Source: Mikania micrantha
Taxonomy: Eukaryota; Streptophyta; Magnoliopsida; Asterales; Asteraceae
NCBI GenBank assembly: GCA_009363875.1
Contig: CM018683.1
Location: forward strand, 44,877,711-44,941,710
Direction: 5' to 3'
Length of the DNA stretch: 64,000 nt
Shown: positions 22,126 to 33,715 of the stretch, one piece after another
Numbering within the stretch: position 1 is the stretch's first letter
How the letters are laid out: every line of letters begins with the position of its first letter
Program-made: the position numbers and the translations under genes
The notes under the pieces: model-generated
Database searches by the model: none
Told to the model about the DNA's origin: nothing
Seen by the model: only the letters and a program-made list of their open reading frames with translations

Positions 22126-23397
22126 ATGGGACCATATTCAATAAACAAGTGTCACTCTCTGTCCTAGTTTGTTGATAATTGCTTATGGCAGGTGAGACAT
22201 CATTCCAAGAAGATCATATTCTTCAATCACCTTCTCCTTCATTAACTCCTGAATCACCTCTGGAGGTCTCTAACATTGTAGAGTTAAGTCAGGTTGATAT
22301 TAGTGAAAACTTCTCATGGCTCTAGGAACTAATAAGCGAGTATGTTCTTGAAGAGAGACTCCAAAGCATATGAGTACGCCTAGCAGTCAGGACACCTTTG
22401 TACTCATTCCCTATGAAACAAGCCTTCCCCTATACAAGATTTTCCCACCGGTTCCACAACCTTTACCTTGTTATTCTCCTTTCACCATGAATATACCCCA
22501 ACCACTCTTATACTTTCATAGTTTAGGTATGACGCAAACTATTACACTGCCCACAAACACCACCATTGTCAATACCCATATTGGTCTCAGTGATGGCCTG
22601 TCTCAATATTACGTACCTAGCATTTTTTCCAAGTTCACTTTCCATATATCCAGTTTCAAATTCCCTGAAAAAACAAAAATGCCTACCAATGTCACCACAT
22701 ATGATGGCTTGAGTGACCCCAATGACCATCTACAGCTTTTTTTAGGAGCTGCTATGGTTGAACAATGGTCTATGCCTGTGTGGTGTCACATGTTCACCGA
22801 AACCTTTACCGGACATGCCCAGCTGTGGTTTAACAACCTACTGAACAAAAGCGTGGATAGTTTCGAAGAACTAAGCAAAGGTTTCCTCACAAACTTTATG
22901 CAACAAAAGAAATGCTCAAAAAAACCCCATGACAATACTTAACATTAAACAAATGGAAGATGAAGACCTCCAATCCTTTATGGAAAGGTATAAGGGGGAA
23001 GTGCTCAACATTTGTGGGGCTACTAACCAAATGCGCATATCTAGTTTCATGCATTGGACATAACCTAAACAGTTGGTAGAAGAGTTAAATAGAAACGTTC
23101 CAAAAACCATGGAAGAAAACATGGAAACAGTTGAAGCTTTCCCACGTGGGAAGGAAGCAACCCAAAGTTTTGAGAAACATAAAAAGACCCATGGTGGGAA
23201 TTGGAAGATGGAGGAGTAAACACCGCGGCCTCATTTTTGATCATTCGTAAAATGATTGTCGATGACCAATTCTTCCAAACCACGAAAATTGTATGAACGA
23301 TTAAGTCTTCCTAGGGAGCCACTGTAATATCCGAGAATTATCGATGACATTTTCCAACTTGTAATCGTAACAAAATAAACTGAGTACGTTGAAATTT

Positions 23398-23429
<32 letters not shown>
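23398..23429. repeat. (CA)n(TA)n microsatellite
   Basis: About ten CA units pass directly into six TA units inside solo LTR 1. Confidence 0.95.
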
Positions 23430-24294
23430 ACGTGTGTGTAATTATATATACATTTCCATATTTAAATATATGTTATATATACCATTTTAATATTTGTATA
23501 TATTATATAATCTTTAGACAATTTTAAATTGTATAAACTAAAAAATTTAAATATGTTATACTTACATACAATTAAATTTATAAACACTATAACTTTTAAA
23601 AGGCAATTAAAAACTATAAGGGTGAAAAGAGAAATTTTTAGCTTAAGAATAAAACTTTAATATGTTTATGAACAAAAAATGAATTCAAAGGGTTAAATGT
23701 GTAATTTTTGGAAAACAAAACTTTTTTTTTCATGGCAGCACATTTTTCAGATCTCCACTCCGGCCAAGTCGACGGATTCCGGCGAACCACGTCCAACACC
23801 CCAAAAAGCACGATTTAATGCATCACTCAATCGGGTTTTACACCTTTATGAACCAAATGTGTTTCTAACGTAAAGGAATGATTAAAACAAGATAAATAAC
23901 ACATTTAATCCAACTTTAATCGTCACAAAACCGTAGGTTATAACCTCTAAATTAAATCGACGTTTCGGTTGAAATTGAAAAAATAACCGTAGGGTTTTTA
24001 CTCCTTTCGATCATACAAAGCTAACCAGACCATCGAAATGCTCTCAAGTTTGCTCTAGCATTGGAAATCAAACGAGGGTCGGTCGTAACTTCATTGAACT
24101 CGAACATGAACAGAACTCAACCATTACAAGTAAATACATTCCTAGATTCAGTTTTTGCATTGAAAATTAACCCCTTATCAATTTCTAAGATTGAATGTTT
24201 GTTTGATTGATTTAGAAATTAGGATTCATATGGATGATTTGAGGAAGAACTAGGAATTCAGGGTAAAAAAATCTTGAACTTGAATGTTTTCGGT

Positions 24295-24572
24295 GAACCA
24301 TGAGGTAGGCTAATGGTTAGATACCGTAACTTCCTAAAATGAGGGCACGGGTTCGAACCCTGATCCATACCATTTTATTTTATTATTTTTAACAACTTTC
24401 TCTTTAATTCATTTAATCTATTTTAAAAATCCCAAAATTTTTATAAAATCTTTAGATTTATTTTACAAACCCAGCAGCCTATCTACCATATTTGAGGTAG
24501 GGGTAAGGTCTGTCTTTATACTTCTCCAGACCCCACAAAGTAAGATTTCACTGAGCACGTGTTGTTGTTGTT
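24295..24572 (+). mobile_element. SINE-like insertion inside solo LTR 1
   Basis: A tRNA-like head has an A-box-like TAGGCTAATGGTTAG (24306-24320) and a perfect B box GGTTCGAACCC (24350-24360), spaced as in pol III promoters. After an AT-rich middle, GGGGTAAGGTCTG (about 24500) and CCAGACCCCAC lead to a GTTGTTGTTGTT tail (24561-24572). That tail sequence is a hallmark of a widespread group of plant SINEs. Head and tail may belong to two different insertions; no target duplication was found. Confidence 0.6.
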
Positions 24573-27554
24573 ACAATCCCTAAAGAATTTTATTGATAAA
24601 ATTCATTTTAAATAATTATCAAACAAATATTTTAGGTTTATGATTAAATATTTAAATCACAAAAACATACCTAAACTATTTTTAAAATTCTAGACAAATT
24701 ATAGAACACTTCTTGAACTTATATAAACATGGCCAAATTATTATAATTATTTTTATGCAGCACAACTATTTAAATTGATTTAAAAGTGTTATTAATCTAC
24801 ATAAAATATTTATTAAAAATGCTTAAAAGTCTACAAAAATTTTGGAAAAATTATAAAGCCTTTCTAGAACTTTTATAAATCTGAGAACAATTTTATTTTA
24901 ATTTTTATGACTGAAAACTATTTATTTTGATTTAAAAGCATTATAAAACTGAATAAATAATTTATTAAAAATACCAAAATACATTTCGAAATTCTAAAAT
25001 TTTTTATATAATTAAAACCAACTTAGAAATGTTTTTTTTTTGAATAAAAATATTTTATTTGAATAAAAATGTTGTTTAACTTGAATTATAAATAATATAA
25101 ATCTATGTTTTAATTATATAAAATTTCAGAAAAATATAATTATTTTCTAAAATAATTATTTGTAACGGAAAATATTTCTATTTAAATAAATTTATTTTAA
25201 TTAAATCAAATAGAAATTAATTTAAATTAAAAACTTTATGTTAAAACATATAATCATAAGATTTTGTAATTAGTAATTTAATTGGAAATTTATATAATAA
25301 TTTACATTTTTGTACAACACTTTAACTTTTAAGTATTTCTAGAGTAATTAACTTATGAACTTTAGATCATTACTTTCTTATAATATTTATTTTTAACAAA
25401 TAAAAATACAAAATTGTCGTGTTTATCAACCTCATCACCTAACTTAACTTGGATTTCTCAAAACCTATTTAGAACCTAGATTTTGAACCTAGAATACCTT
25501 AGAACTCTATTTTGAACTTAAATAACTATGAACTTGAGGCTATAGGTTTGTTGTGAGAATTTGCTTCTCACAAATTTGGACCTACAAATGCGTGAACTTG
25601 CAACCAAACCATCCAGCTTATCCAGGTAAGTTTCGTATTCCCATTTTCTTGTTTTTGTTTTGAATTCAAAAATTCAGGGATGAAACATGAACTATAATTA
25701 TTTGAACAATGTGTATCCATTAAGTTATCTAGTGATTTGAGCTTACGTCCCAAACTACATGTGAACTAGCCTCGAAACACACATTGATCATTAACTATAT
25801 TAGCATGACTATCGTGATGATAGCTGTTGAACTGACCACTCCACCCAACCGATGATCACAGTTACCAACTATTGAACTTTGGATCTTTGAACTATTGTGC
25901 ACAATTTTAACTATTTGAGCTATAAGGATAGTATGTGATACTATGCCTAACTGGTTAGCTAAGGTTTGATCTGCAATAGTTTAATGTATGTTTCCACATT
26001 AAGCCTTATCTATTGATATGTTTATGATTCATGGTTCAACTTTGAACTATTAAACTATTTATCGAGTCAACTTTATGATTCTCACCAACTACTCTTGTAG
26101 TTGACCTTTTCAACTTTATCATGTTTCAGGTGCAACTTAGAGAACTTTGGGATGAACACATAAGATTGCTTGGACTATAAAGCTTTAATAATAATTTAGA
26201 CTTTAACTTTGGTTAATTGAACTTTTTTGTTGGAACTTTGTTTACTTTGGATTGTAAGACATTTATAATTTGGTTGCATTAATTATGGAACATTTTAGTT
26301 GATCATGAGCTATTGAACAGTAACTCTCACGCCCCGACATATTCCGTCGTTGGTGGGGGTGTGACAGTCACACCATGAGGAAAAAAATGACATTTCCAGT
26401 TTATGTCCCTCATAATGACTCCCTAGGAAATACCGGCCACAAAAGAAGTAAAGCATAGTTTCCTAGCTTCCTAGGCCAATGAACCAAAACGATTACAAAA
26501 ATCAGCACAAATACTATGAGTTTCATGATGATACTGGCCATTATACCAATGAGTGTTTCCACTTTGGAAAGCAAATAGAGGTGGAACTGCAAAGTAGAGA
26601 ACTAACCCACTTGGTGAAGGACCTCAAGCATAAGCCTGATAAGGGACACAAAGAAAAAGGGAAGGAGAAAAAGAAACAGAAAAAAAATACTCATGTTATA
26701 TGCATTTAAAAGAATAAAAATGGGTCATGATGGCTGTACAAAAGAAAATTCTCAGCTTCCCATTGTATTCCCGTCGATAGCAGCACATGTTGCGACAATT
26801 AAGTAAAAGATCATCAAAGCAATGATTGAAGGGGAAAAATATACAGGGTGTACTTGCATGGTGGTAGTGTTGTGGAAATACTATACGAATATTGTTTCCT
26901 TCATTTGGATATGACAATTCAATGACATCTAATCCCTTCTTGTAGTCCATTAATGGGGTTCTCTAACAAGAAGGTCCAACCCATAGGAGAAATCAATCTG
27001 GAAACAACATTAAAAGAATCGAAAACATCAAAAGCTTGAAAGTTAATTTTCATGGTTGTATCATAACCATCCATGTATAATGTTATCATACGAAGGTTAT
27101 GCCAAAAAGACTTCGAAGCCATTGTGTCAACAAAGCATGGCATGATGAAGCTTCTGTCCAAAGGAGGAATCACAACCCACCATTCAAGTACTACTATTCG
27201 GTTGACGTGCATGGTCGAGGAAAATAAGGCAAATGTAGAAACTATGTCTGTTTTTATAAATGAAATGTTCCCTGAACAAACCAAGCATGTAGGGACAACC
27301 TTGACGCCTCATGGCAGGAGAATTCTCGTGAAAATGTTACAAAAAATATGAATGTATTCGCTTGGTCTCCATCAGGCGATACATTGCATAGCATACTCTA
27401 AATATACTCCCGACAGATAAGCCGAATGTGCAGAATAAGAAGAGCCTGGATCCTAATAGAGATAAGGCAGTTCAAGCAGAATTATCAAAGTTAGTAAAGG
27501 TAGGGTACTCAGGGAGGTCGAATACCCAACATGGATAACAAACTTGGTAATAGG

Positions 27555-27663
27555 GATGTCCACGGTGCGGTTTAGTCGGTTTTGCAAAAAAAAATCTAAA
27601 CCAAACCACTAACTATGGTTTCAAAAAATGACAAAACCAAACCGACCACGTGCATTGTGTAAA
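27555..27663. repeat. hAT-terminus-like segment
   Basis: GGGATGTCCACGGTGCGG followed by alternating GGTTT/AAACC motifs resembles ends of non-autonomous hAT-type elements. It cuts off Tat A. A similar GGTTT-rich stretch at 43440-43490 may be its other end, but no duplication supports this. Confidence 0.3.
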
Positions 27664-28586
27664 CAGTCACACCCCCACCACTCGTCACCTAATGTTGTCA
27701 CCATTGACTCCTTGAAGGTTGCGGAAGCATAGTGGTGATGTCTTAATGAGGGGGTGCAACTTTTCTTGTACCGGTATCACAATACATATTTAACTTAAAG
27801 AAAATTTAATACATGAATAACATTACTATTTCAATCCACAATTCATTGTTCACAACTTATAACACACTAAACATCCCGATTTGCTTATTTACAAAGTGCC
27901 TGAAAGTGCAATTCTCTACCATCGTCACTGTCTACTTGTAAAAGATTTAAACTTTAAAATGTCAGTATAAAACTAGTGAGTTCATACACAGACTCGATAC
28001 AATATGATATGTTAAATAGAGTCAATGGTACACATTGATACAATTGGAATAATAATGTGACCCATATCTAGTTCCCTTCGACTGATATTGATATCACCCG
28101 TAGGTAAAGATAGATGCCTCGCCTTAACGTTTTACTACGTTAAGTTTGATATTGGAAATGGTAACAAACATTCACACTAGGGGAGATGCAATCCTCCCAG
28201 CAAATGGGTAATCAGCCCGATAGTACTGTCATTGTTTACTCGTTCGGCCCCACATGGGTTCACCAGATACAGTTCGATGGTTGAGGAATTTTGATATAAC
28301 ACATTGATACCCACTGTCATCCCATGATATCCCAAGCCAACACACAGTTATATAAGAATATCATACGTTTAGAAATGATTTTATAATGATACCTCAATGT
28401 TTGTAAAACATTAAAAAGAAAAGAGGTCGTACGAAACACGATCACCTGAAGTGTTGTAGTCAATAATTAGTGCGCAGACTTGTGTTATGATTCTTGTATT
28501 TTAGTTCTGCATTAAGTTAAAGTTTTATAATTTATTTGTGTTTAATTTTCTTATAAGAACTTTCCTTGAAGTTTAATGTCAAGGAC
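27664..28586 (-). repeat. Older minus-oriented LTR (LTR 3), left part
   Basis: Read on the minus strand the segment ends GGTGGGGGTGTGAC, like solo LTR 1, and carries a TGAACTCACTAG U5-type motif near 27990. It is interrupted at 28587 by solo LTR 2 and resumes at 42342. Confidence 0.45.
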
Positions 28587-29762
28587 TGTCACACCATGCG
28601 CCGCGTGCGGAATCCACAGCGCAATGACGACAGATCGATTGAATCATGACCAAGATTAATGAAACAACCACAACATTTACTAGATTTCATAAGATTAAAT
28701 GCAGTTTGATTACAGAGCATATCTATCTACCAAAAGAATGTACAACTAATCGACCTCAAAAATAATATTTACACGTTAAGAACAGACAAGATAATTAAAC
28801 AAAAGGAATAAGTGGGTTTCTAATCCATCCTAGCTTTTTTTTGATCTTGTTCTATCTTAACGAGGTCACCTTAGTTTTCTTTGTAATGTTCCTATATCTG
28901 ATAACCTTATACATGTGGAAAATATCTGTCAACTACAAGTAGTTGGTGAGATACATAGACTTAAAGTTTAAACAATATAAGTTCAAGAATAATAACCTGT
29001 TATGAAAATATAATTGAACAATTCAACCATGTACAATAGAAATGTTAATAACATAAAAGTAGTAACATGTTGTTATAACCTAGACTATCATCAAGTACCT
29101 TAACATGTCATCTTGGAGCTGCAATTGAATCAAATAGGTTCTTTGCAAGTGAAGAAGAAAGAATAAGTGGTGATAGAAACGTTACAGAATAGGCAGCTAT
29201 AGAATCAGCTCGGTCCTTTCTTCCTAGATGCTTTTCATAGCTACCCGATGATCCTATAACTACCGCTGCCGATGCCGAAGTGCTTCCTTCATCGTCTCAA
29301 GTAGGGGATTAGGCCCTCGAAGACACTGGAAATCCCCAGAGTCTGTTTTCGAATTAGGACACCAGCAGATAATGAAGTAGGACTGGTCACTCGAGCAGAA
29401 TTGATGGCCATGTTAGATAGAAATCACCAGGCCGTAAATGAGTACTTCGATAAACAGATTCAAGAAATGACCGATAGATATAAACGAGAAACTTCCAAGT
29501 CCCAAAATACGTTTGGAGTTAGGGTTAAGACTGACCAATGAAACCAATACGGCCCATGATAATAAAGTTAATTAATACCAACTTCGTATTACTAAGCATG
29601 TGTCCAATATGGCCTAAGCTGTTAAAATTAATTGACAGCTACTTCATATTGCTAAAACAACACCAATCCACAATTAGCTGTACAACAAATTTAAAGCTAA
29701 ATCTGACCTTGATGTATCAACTCGCTTTCCCTTGTTGTGATCACCCAGTACCAATGATAAAT

Positions 29763-29883
29763 GATTGTGTGAACTCAAGTTTAGAAATCTAAGAATATAC
29801 TTTTCAGCCCTTGATTCCAAAGATTAAAGATTGTGTGAACTTCTAGTCTGAAATCTAAGAATACTTATTTCAGCCCTAGAAGT
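29763..29883. repeat. 66-67 bp tandem repeat, left part, cut by Copia-2
   Basis: Units starting GATTGTGTGAAC lie at 29763 and 29829; the second is interrupted after 55 bp by Copia-2 and finishes at 39964-39975. A third unit starts at 39976. The spacing across the insertion, counting one GAAGT, is 67 bp. Confidence 0.85.
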
Positions 29884-30731
29884 TGTTGGAATATAAGGAC
29901 TGACGAAGCAAAACCACCTTTCAAATAATCTTTGTAATAAATGTTGCAGGACAATAGCTTCCGAAGACAAGTCTTCAGAAGAACCTTCGGAAGACACAAA
30001 TAAAAGACAACTGCTTCCGAAGACAAGTCTTCAGAAGAACCTTCGGAAGACACAAATAAAAGACAACTGCTTCCGAAGACAAATAAAAGAAAAATGCTTC
30101 CGAAGACAATACTTCAGAAGTTGCTTCGGAAGACTCTATCTGAAGACAAACCTCAGAAGACACTATCGGAAGAGAACTTTTGTTTCCGAAGAATAAAAGT
30201 CATTTACTTCGGAAGACTTCCAAAGACATCTGCCTCGGAAGAAAAACAATATTTCAGAAGACATATGTTTCTTCTGATAAAAGAATAAATGTAACCTTCT
30301 TTAGGATAACTGTCTACATTAGATAGTTTCCTATAAAGAGCTTCCGAAAGAATAATGTATTAGCATCAGTACAAAAGTCTGAACTAAGATCTTTAAAGAT
30401 CCTATGTTGACTTTACACTTGTACTATTCTGATGCTACAGTGTCTGTAATAGTGTCATCAGTCTTATCTGTTTGTCTTCTTCTTGTATTTGTCCCGAAAC
30501 ATTAAATGTCGGGGCTATTTATACCCCAACATCCTATGAATAATATAACACTTTTCTGAATCTTCTTTGTGTTGTCCTACTGTTTTCTCTTCTCTTTTCT
30601 TCTAACTTAAGAAAACTAAACACTAAAATAACTAAAGAGCAAAATTCCAGAGGGAGCAAAACCTCAAAAGCTTTGTCTAAGCTCTTGATCCTGGTTAAGT
30701 TAGTCTCTCCTCAGCTCACTGATTCTCTACA
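29884..30731 (+). repeat. 5' LTR of Copia-2
   Basis: A 56 bp unit with CTTCCGAAGACAAG and CCTTCGGAAG is repeated from 29957 and 30013, followed by a partial unit at 30069. More TTCCGAAG/CTTCGGAA palindromes continue to about 30350. The cluster lies in U3, upstream of the TATA box. Confidence 0.96.
30514..30524 (+). promoter_or_regulatory. TATA box of the Copia-2 LTR
   Basis: CTATTTATACC lies between GGGG and CCCC, so the box sits in the loop of a short G/C stem. The copy in the 3' LTR is identical. Confidence 0.6.
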
Positions 30732-30733
30732 AT

Positions 30734-30745
30734 TGGTATCAGAGC
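30734..30745 (+). other. Primer binding site of Copia-2
   Basis: TGGTATCAGAGC, two bases after the LTR end; complementary to initiator tRNA-Met as in Copia-1. Confidence 0.92.
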
Positions 30746-30945
30746 ATTGGTCATTAGTCTTGGTTTAACCATCAAGGCTAAAATTCAAAGCTCGCTTTGA
30801 TATCTGTGTTTAGTTTTCTATTATCATCTTCTTTTCAAAATCTGCTAAAGATTGATTTTTGAAACTCTAAAGTGTTCAAAAATCATTCAACCAAACTATC
30901 TTGAGTACTCACTATCTATTGATTTACTCAAAACGGTTTGAACAA

Positions 30946-33669
30946 ATGGCAGAAAAATTCACCTTAGACCCCCATAACACTGGTTCTGCCACAAAGCCAC
31001 CAATTCTGGTTAGGCATAAATACAATATTTGGCAGAGACGGATGTTACATTTCCTGTCAAATAATCATACAGGATGTTGGAAGTCTGTTATGTTCGGACC
31101 TCATAAACCAATGGTCTTGGACACAGAGACTGGAGATAATGTCCCTAAGGATCCCCGAAACTATACTGAAGAAGACTTTCATAAATTGGAGCTTGATGCC
31201 AAGGCACATGCTCAGCTGGCCATGGCCCTTCCGAATGAAATCTATTCGGGTCTTCTTCACCATGAGTCCGCTAAGGACTTATGGGATGCTCTAAAAGAGC
31301 AATTCGGTGGTACTGATGATGTTGTAGCCAATACTAGAGAGATATTGGCTCAACAATATGAGACATTCTGCCAACTAAATAATGAGTCACTGACTCAGCA
31401 ATTTGAAAGGTTCACTTCTCTCTTAAGTGAACTAAAATTAGCTGGTCAAGTGTATCCTCCTGTCTCAGTTCTAAATCGATTTTTAAGATCTCTCCCTGAA
31501 AAATGGGAAACTTACTCTATAGTCATGAGATCTTCACCAGATTTTGGTAAACTCTCACTTACCCAACTTCATGGTAAGTTACTCACTTTTGAGCGAGAGA
31601 TTGACCAGAAAAGAAAACTAATAAAATCTGGAAAATCAACTAAAGAGTATGTTCAAGGGAACACTGCTCTCCTTAGTCATAACTCTGTGATAAATGATCA
31701 GGGTTATGATGAACATATTGACATAACTACTGGTATCACCTCCTCATTCTCTTCATGTGATGACCACTCTCTCCCCTCTGACCATCCTTGTTTTATTATG
31801 GACGATCTTCATCAAGTTCCAAGTGATGACTTGGAAGAGATGGATATTCTCCATCAACTGGCTCTCTTGAGCATAAGAACTAACAAGTTCTACAAGAGGA
31901 CAGGAAGAAAATTTCCTGGTATCCATGGAAAAACCAGGATTGGTCTAAATAAGGCTACTGTCCAATGTTATAGATGTCATGGCACTGGACATTTTGCCAA
32001 GGAATGCTCTAATGCTTCAAACTCTAACCCTTCTTCTTATGTGACCTTTCCAAACATACCTTCACACACCTCTTCAACACCACATTCATCCACCTCTTCC
32101 TCTTTCAAAAGGTCCAATAATCCTCAAGAATCAGCACACATTGCACAAAACTCTTCTTCTAACAATGTGCAATATGTACAAGCTGCAAATGGAAACATGT
32201 ACCAACTTACTCCTGCCTCACTTCAAGTTGTTACAGCTCCTTCTTCACAAATAAATGCTCCCGGACATGCTGTCCAATCTTTATCATCTGGTCAACAGGC
32301 TCTTTTCTCTCAAGAGTACATAGACTGGAGCAGCTTGCCTGAAGATGTTGGCCATGCCCTCATCACTTTTGAACCAACAGATTTTGCTCTTATGGCTGTT
32401 GGTGAAGATTCTTGTTCCTCTGATCAACCTGAAGCAGATATTTCTGATGCTCAGGTATATTCTTCTACCTTAGAAAAACTATGTTCCAATGCTTGCATAG
32501 AGGCCTTTGCAAAAATAAAGAAAGCCAATATGTTGCTTCAAAAGCAAAATCAGGAGTTGGAACAATTCCTTGACAATAAAAATTCTGAAGTGGAAAAATT
32601 AATAAAAATAAAAGATAATGAAATCTGTGCTTTAAAAACTGAGAAAATCAATTTACAAGCATTATTTGATCTACAAAGAGAACAATATTATGCTTGTAAA
32701 GATGAATTATCTCAAACTCAAGTAAGCTGTGAAAAGTGGGTTGAGTCTTGCAAAGGATTCAAAATGCTTCTACAAAAGCAAGTTCACAGCAAAGCAAGAT
32801 TTGAGATTAGGTATAATCACACTGCTCAACCAGAGGATTACACCCCAATCGATAACAATAAGGAAGAAACCACTCCTGAACCTATCTCACCAACTTTTCT
32901 TCCTGATGAAATTCCTCCAATAATAGATACACCTCCTTTGGTGTATCATCCAAACTATTTTTCTAAGTTTGTATACCCCACTAATACAAATCTGACAAGA
33001 ATAGAAAAACCTCAGTTGAACTCAGTTCAACACAATAACTCTTCAGAACAAAATGAGATTGCCCCTGATATGAGCTCTACTCATAGTTCAGAAGAAACAA
33101 CAAAATCGGGTCTTACTTCTAACATCAAGTCAAATCTTGATAAAGGAAAAGAACCTATGATTAATATCCAGTTTCCTCCTTCTCATCCTCATCCTTCTTA
33201 TCCCACAATGAAAGCAAATAGACCTTTCATCCCAAATTATTCCTCTCTTTCCCCAGCCTGCTTAAAATGTTTTAAGTACAATCATGCTACTGAAAACTGC
33301 AGAACAAAAACACCTTTGGAGAAAGCTAGGATAAAGGCTAATAAGTTGAAAGCTGATCATACTTCTTCATCTAAAGGGAACCTCCCTAATAAGATAAAGA
33401 AAGTAAGAACAGCAAGTAACCAATCTGTTGGGATACATCCTCATTCTTCCTCTATCTTACCCTCTTCCTTGAGTACTAACTCCAGACCTTCCATTTTGGG
33501 AACACCACCTCCCTATTCTACGGTGAACCCAGCTTCTCACTCTAATAATGGTGCTAACTCTTCTCCCGTGGACTCTCAAATCAATCTTCTCCAACAAAAT
33601 CAGCAACAACTGCTGTTAATGATGCAGAAATTGATGAAAGATACACAACAAAATAAACCAAACAAATAA
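30946..33669 (+). CDS. gag: Gag of Copia-2, 907 residues, two zinc knuckles
   Basis: The ORF from ATG 30946 (MAEKFTLDPHN) to TAA is uninterrupted. An in-frame extension upstream exists, but this ATG aligns with the lost start in Copia-1. Residues about 1-230 form the UBN2/DUF4219-type capsid region (NIWQRRMLHFL, AKDLWDALKEQFGG). A CCHC knuckle CYRCHGTGHFAKEC lies at 341-354. A predicted coiled coil spans about 525-600. A second CCHC-spaced motif CLKCFKYNHATENC lies at 772-785, with Pro/Ser/Asn-rich stretches between and a Gln-rich end. Copia Gag proteins are usually about 300-400 residues, so this is very long. It packages the element RNA. Codon use and integrity suggest recent selection or youth. 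Confidence 0.93.
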   Translation: MAEKFTLDPHNTGSATKPPILVRHKYNIWQRRMLHFLSNNHTGCWKSVMFGPHKPMVLDTETGDNVPKDPRNYTEEDFHKLELDAKAHAQLAMALPNEIYSGLLHHESAKDLWDALKEQFGGTDDVVANTREILAQQYETFCQLNNESLTQQFERFTSLLSELKLAGQVYPPVSVLNRFLRSLPEKWETYSIVMRSSPDFGKLSLTQLHGKLLTFEREIDQKRKLIKSGKSTKEYVQGNTALLSHNSVINDQGYDEHIDITTGITSSFSSCDDHSLPSDHPCFIMDDLHQVPSDDLEEMDILHQLALLSIRTNKFYKRTGRKFPGIHGKTRIGLNKATVQCYRCHGTGHFAKECSNASNSNPSSYVTFPNIPSHTSSTPHSSTSSSFKRSNNPQESAHIAQNSSSNNVQYVQAANGNMYQLTPASLQVVTAPSSQINAPGHAVQSLSSGQQALFSQEYIDWSSLPEDVGHALITFEPTDFALMAVGEDSCSSDQPEADISDAQVYSSTLEKLCSNACIEAFAKIKKANMLLQKQNQELEQFLDNKNSEVEKLIKIKDNEICALKTEKINLQALFDLQREQYYACKDELSQTQVSCEKWVESCKGFKMLLQKQVHSKARFEIRYNHTAQPEDYTPIDNNKEETTPEPISPTFLPDEIPPIIDTPPLVYHPNYFSKFVYPTNTNLTRIEKPQLNSVQHNNSSEQNEIAPDMSSTHSSEETTKSGLTSNIKSNLDKGKEPMINIQFPPSHPHPSYPTMKANRPFIPNYSSLSPACLKCFKYNHATENCRTKTPLEKARIKANKLKADHTSSSKGNLPNKIKKVRTASNQSVGIHPHSSSILPSSLSTNSRPSILGTPPPYSTVNPASHSNNGANSSPVDSQINLLQQNQQQLLLMMQKLMKDTQQNKPNK

Positions 33670-33715
33670 ATAAAATAAAATACCCCATATCTAATCTTTT
33701 GTACATAATTCTCAT

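Larger units (their letters stand above)
23323..26366 (+). mobile_element. Solo LTR 1 of a chromovirus-type gypsy element, 3,044 bp
   Basis: It starts TGTAATATCC and ends GGGGGTGTGACA. Flanks are GCCAC (23318-23322) and GTCAC (26367-26371), a 5 bp duplication with one substitution. The Tat A gag reading can be followed from one side to the other, so this is an insertion, and no internal region is present. The interior is AT-rich with no coding potential; a CCCCGACATATTCCGTCGTTGG-type end (about 26333-26355) is shared in style with other LTRs here. Solo LTRs form by recombination between the two LTRs of one element. Confidence 0.88.
22185..27540 (+). pseudogene. Tat/Ogre-type gag and start of pol (Tat A), split by a solo LTR
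   Basis: Gag begins with an ATG at 22185 and changes frame to the 190-codon ORF at 22370. That ORF has the capsid-type core KMPTNVTTYDGLSDPNDHLQ and AQLWFNNLL of this lineage. It continues after a frameshift (22927-23230, QMEDEDLQSFMERYKG), then is interrupted by the solo LTR at 23323-26366. The reading resumes at 26372, with the zinc-finger-like block KYYEFHDDTGHYTNECFHFG (26500s) and a Lys-rich tail. Protease and pre-RT remnants follow with many stops; DKAVQAELSKLVKVGY (about 27465) is the segment just before reverse transcriptase. The element is cut off at about 27540, so RT, RNase H and integrase are missing here. Confidence 0.8.

Noticed and set aside
24306..24370. Functional tRNA gene
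   Set aside because: A and B boxes are present but no complete cloverleaf can be drawn, and the flanks look like a SINE.
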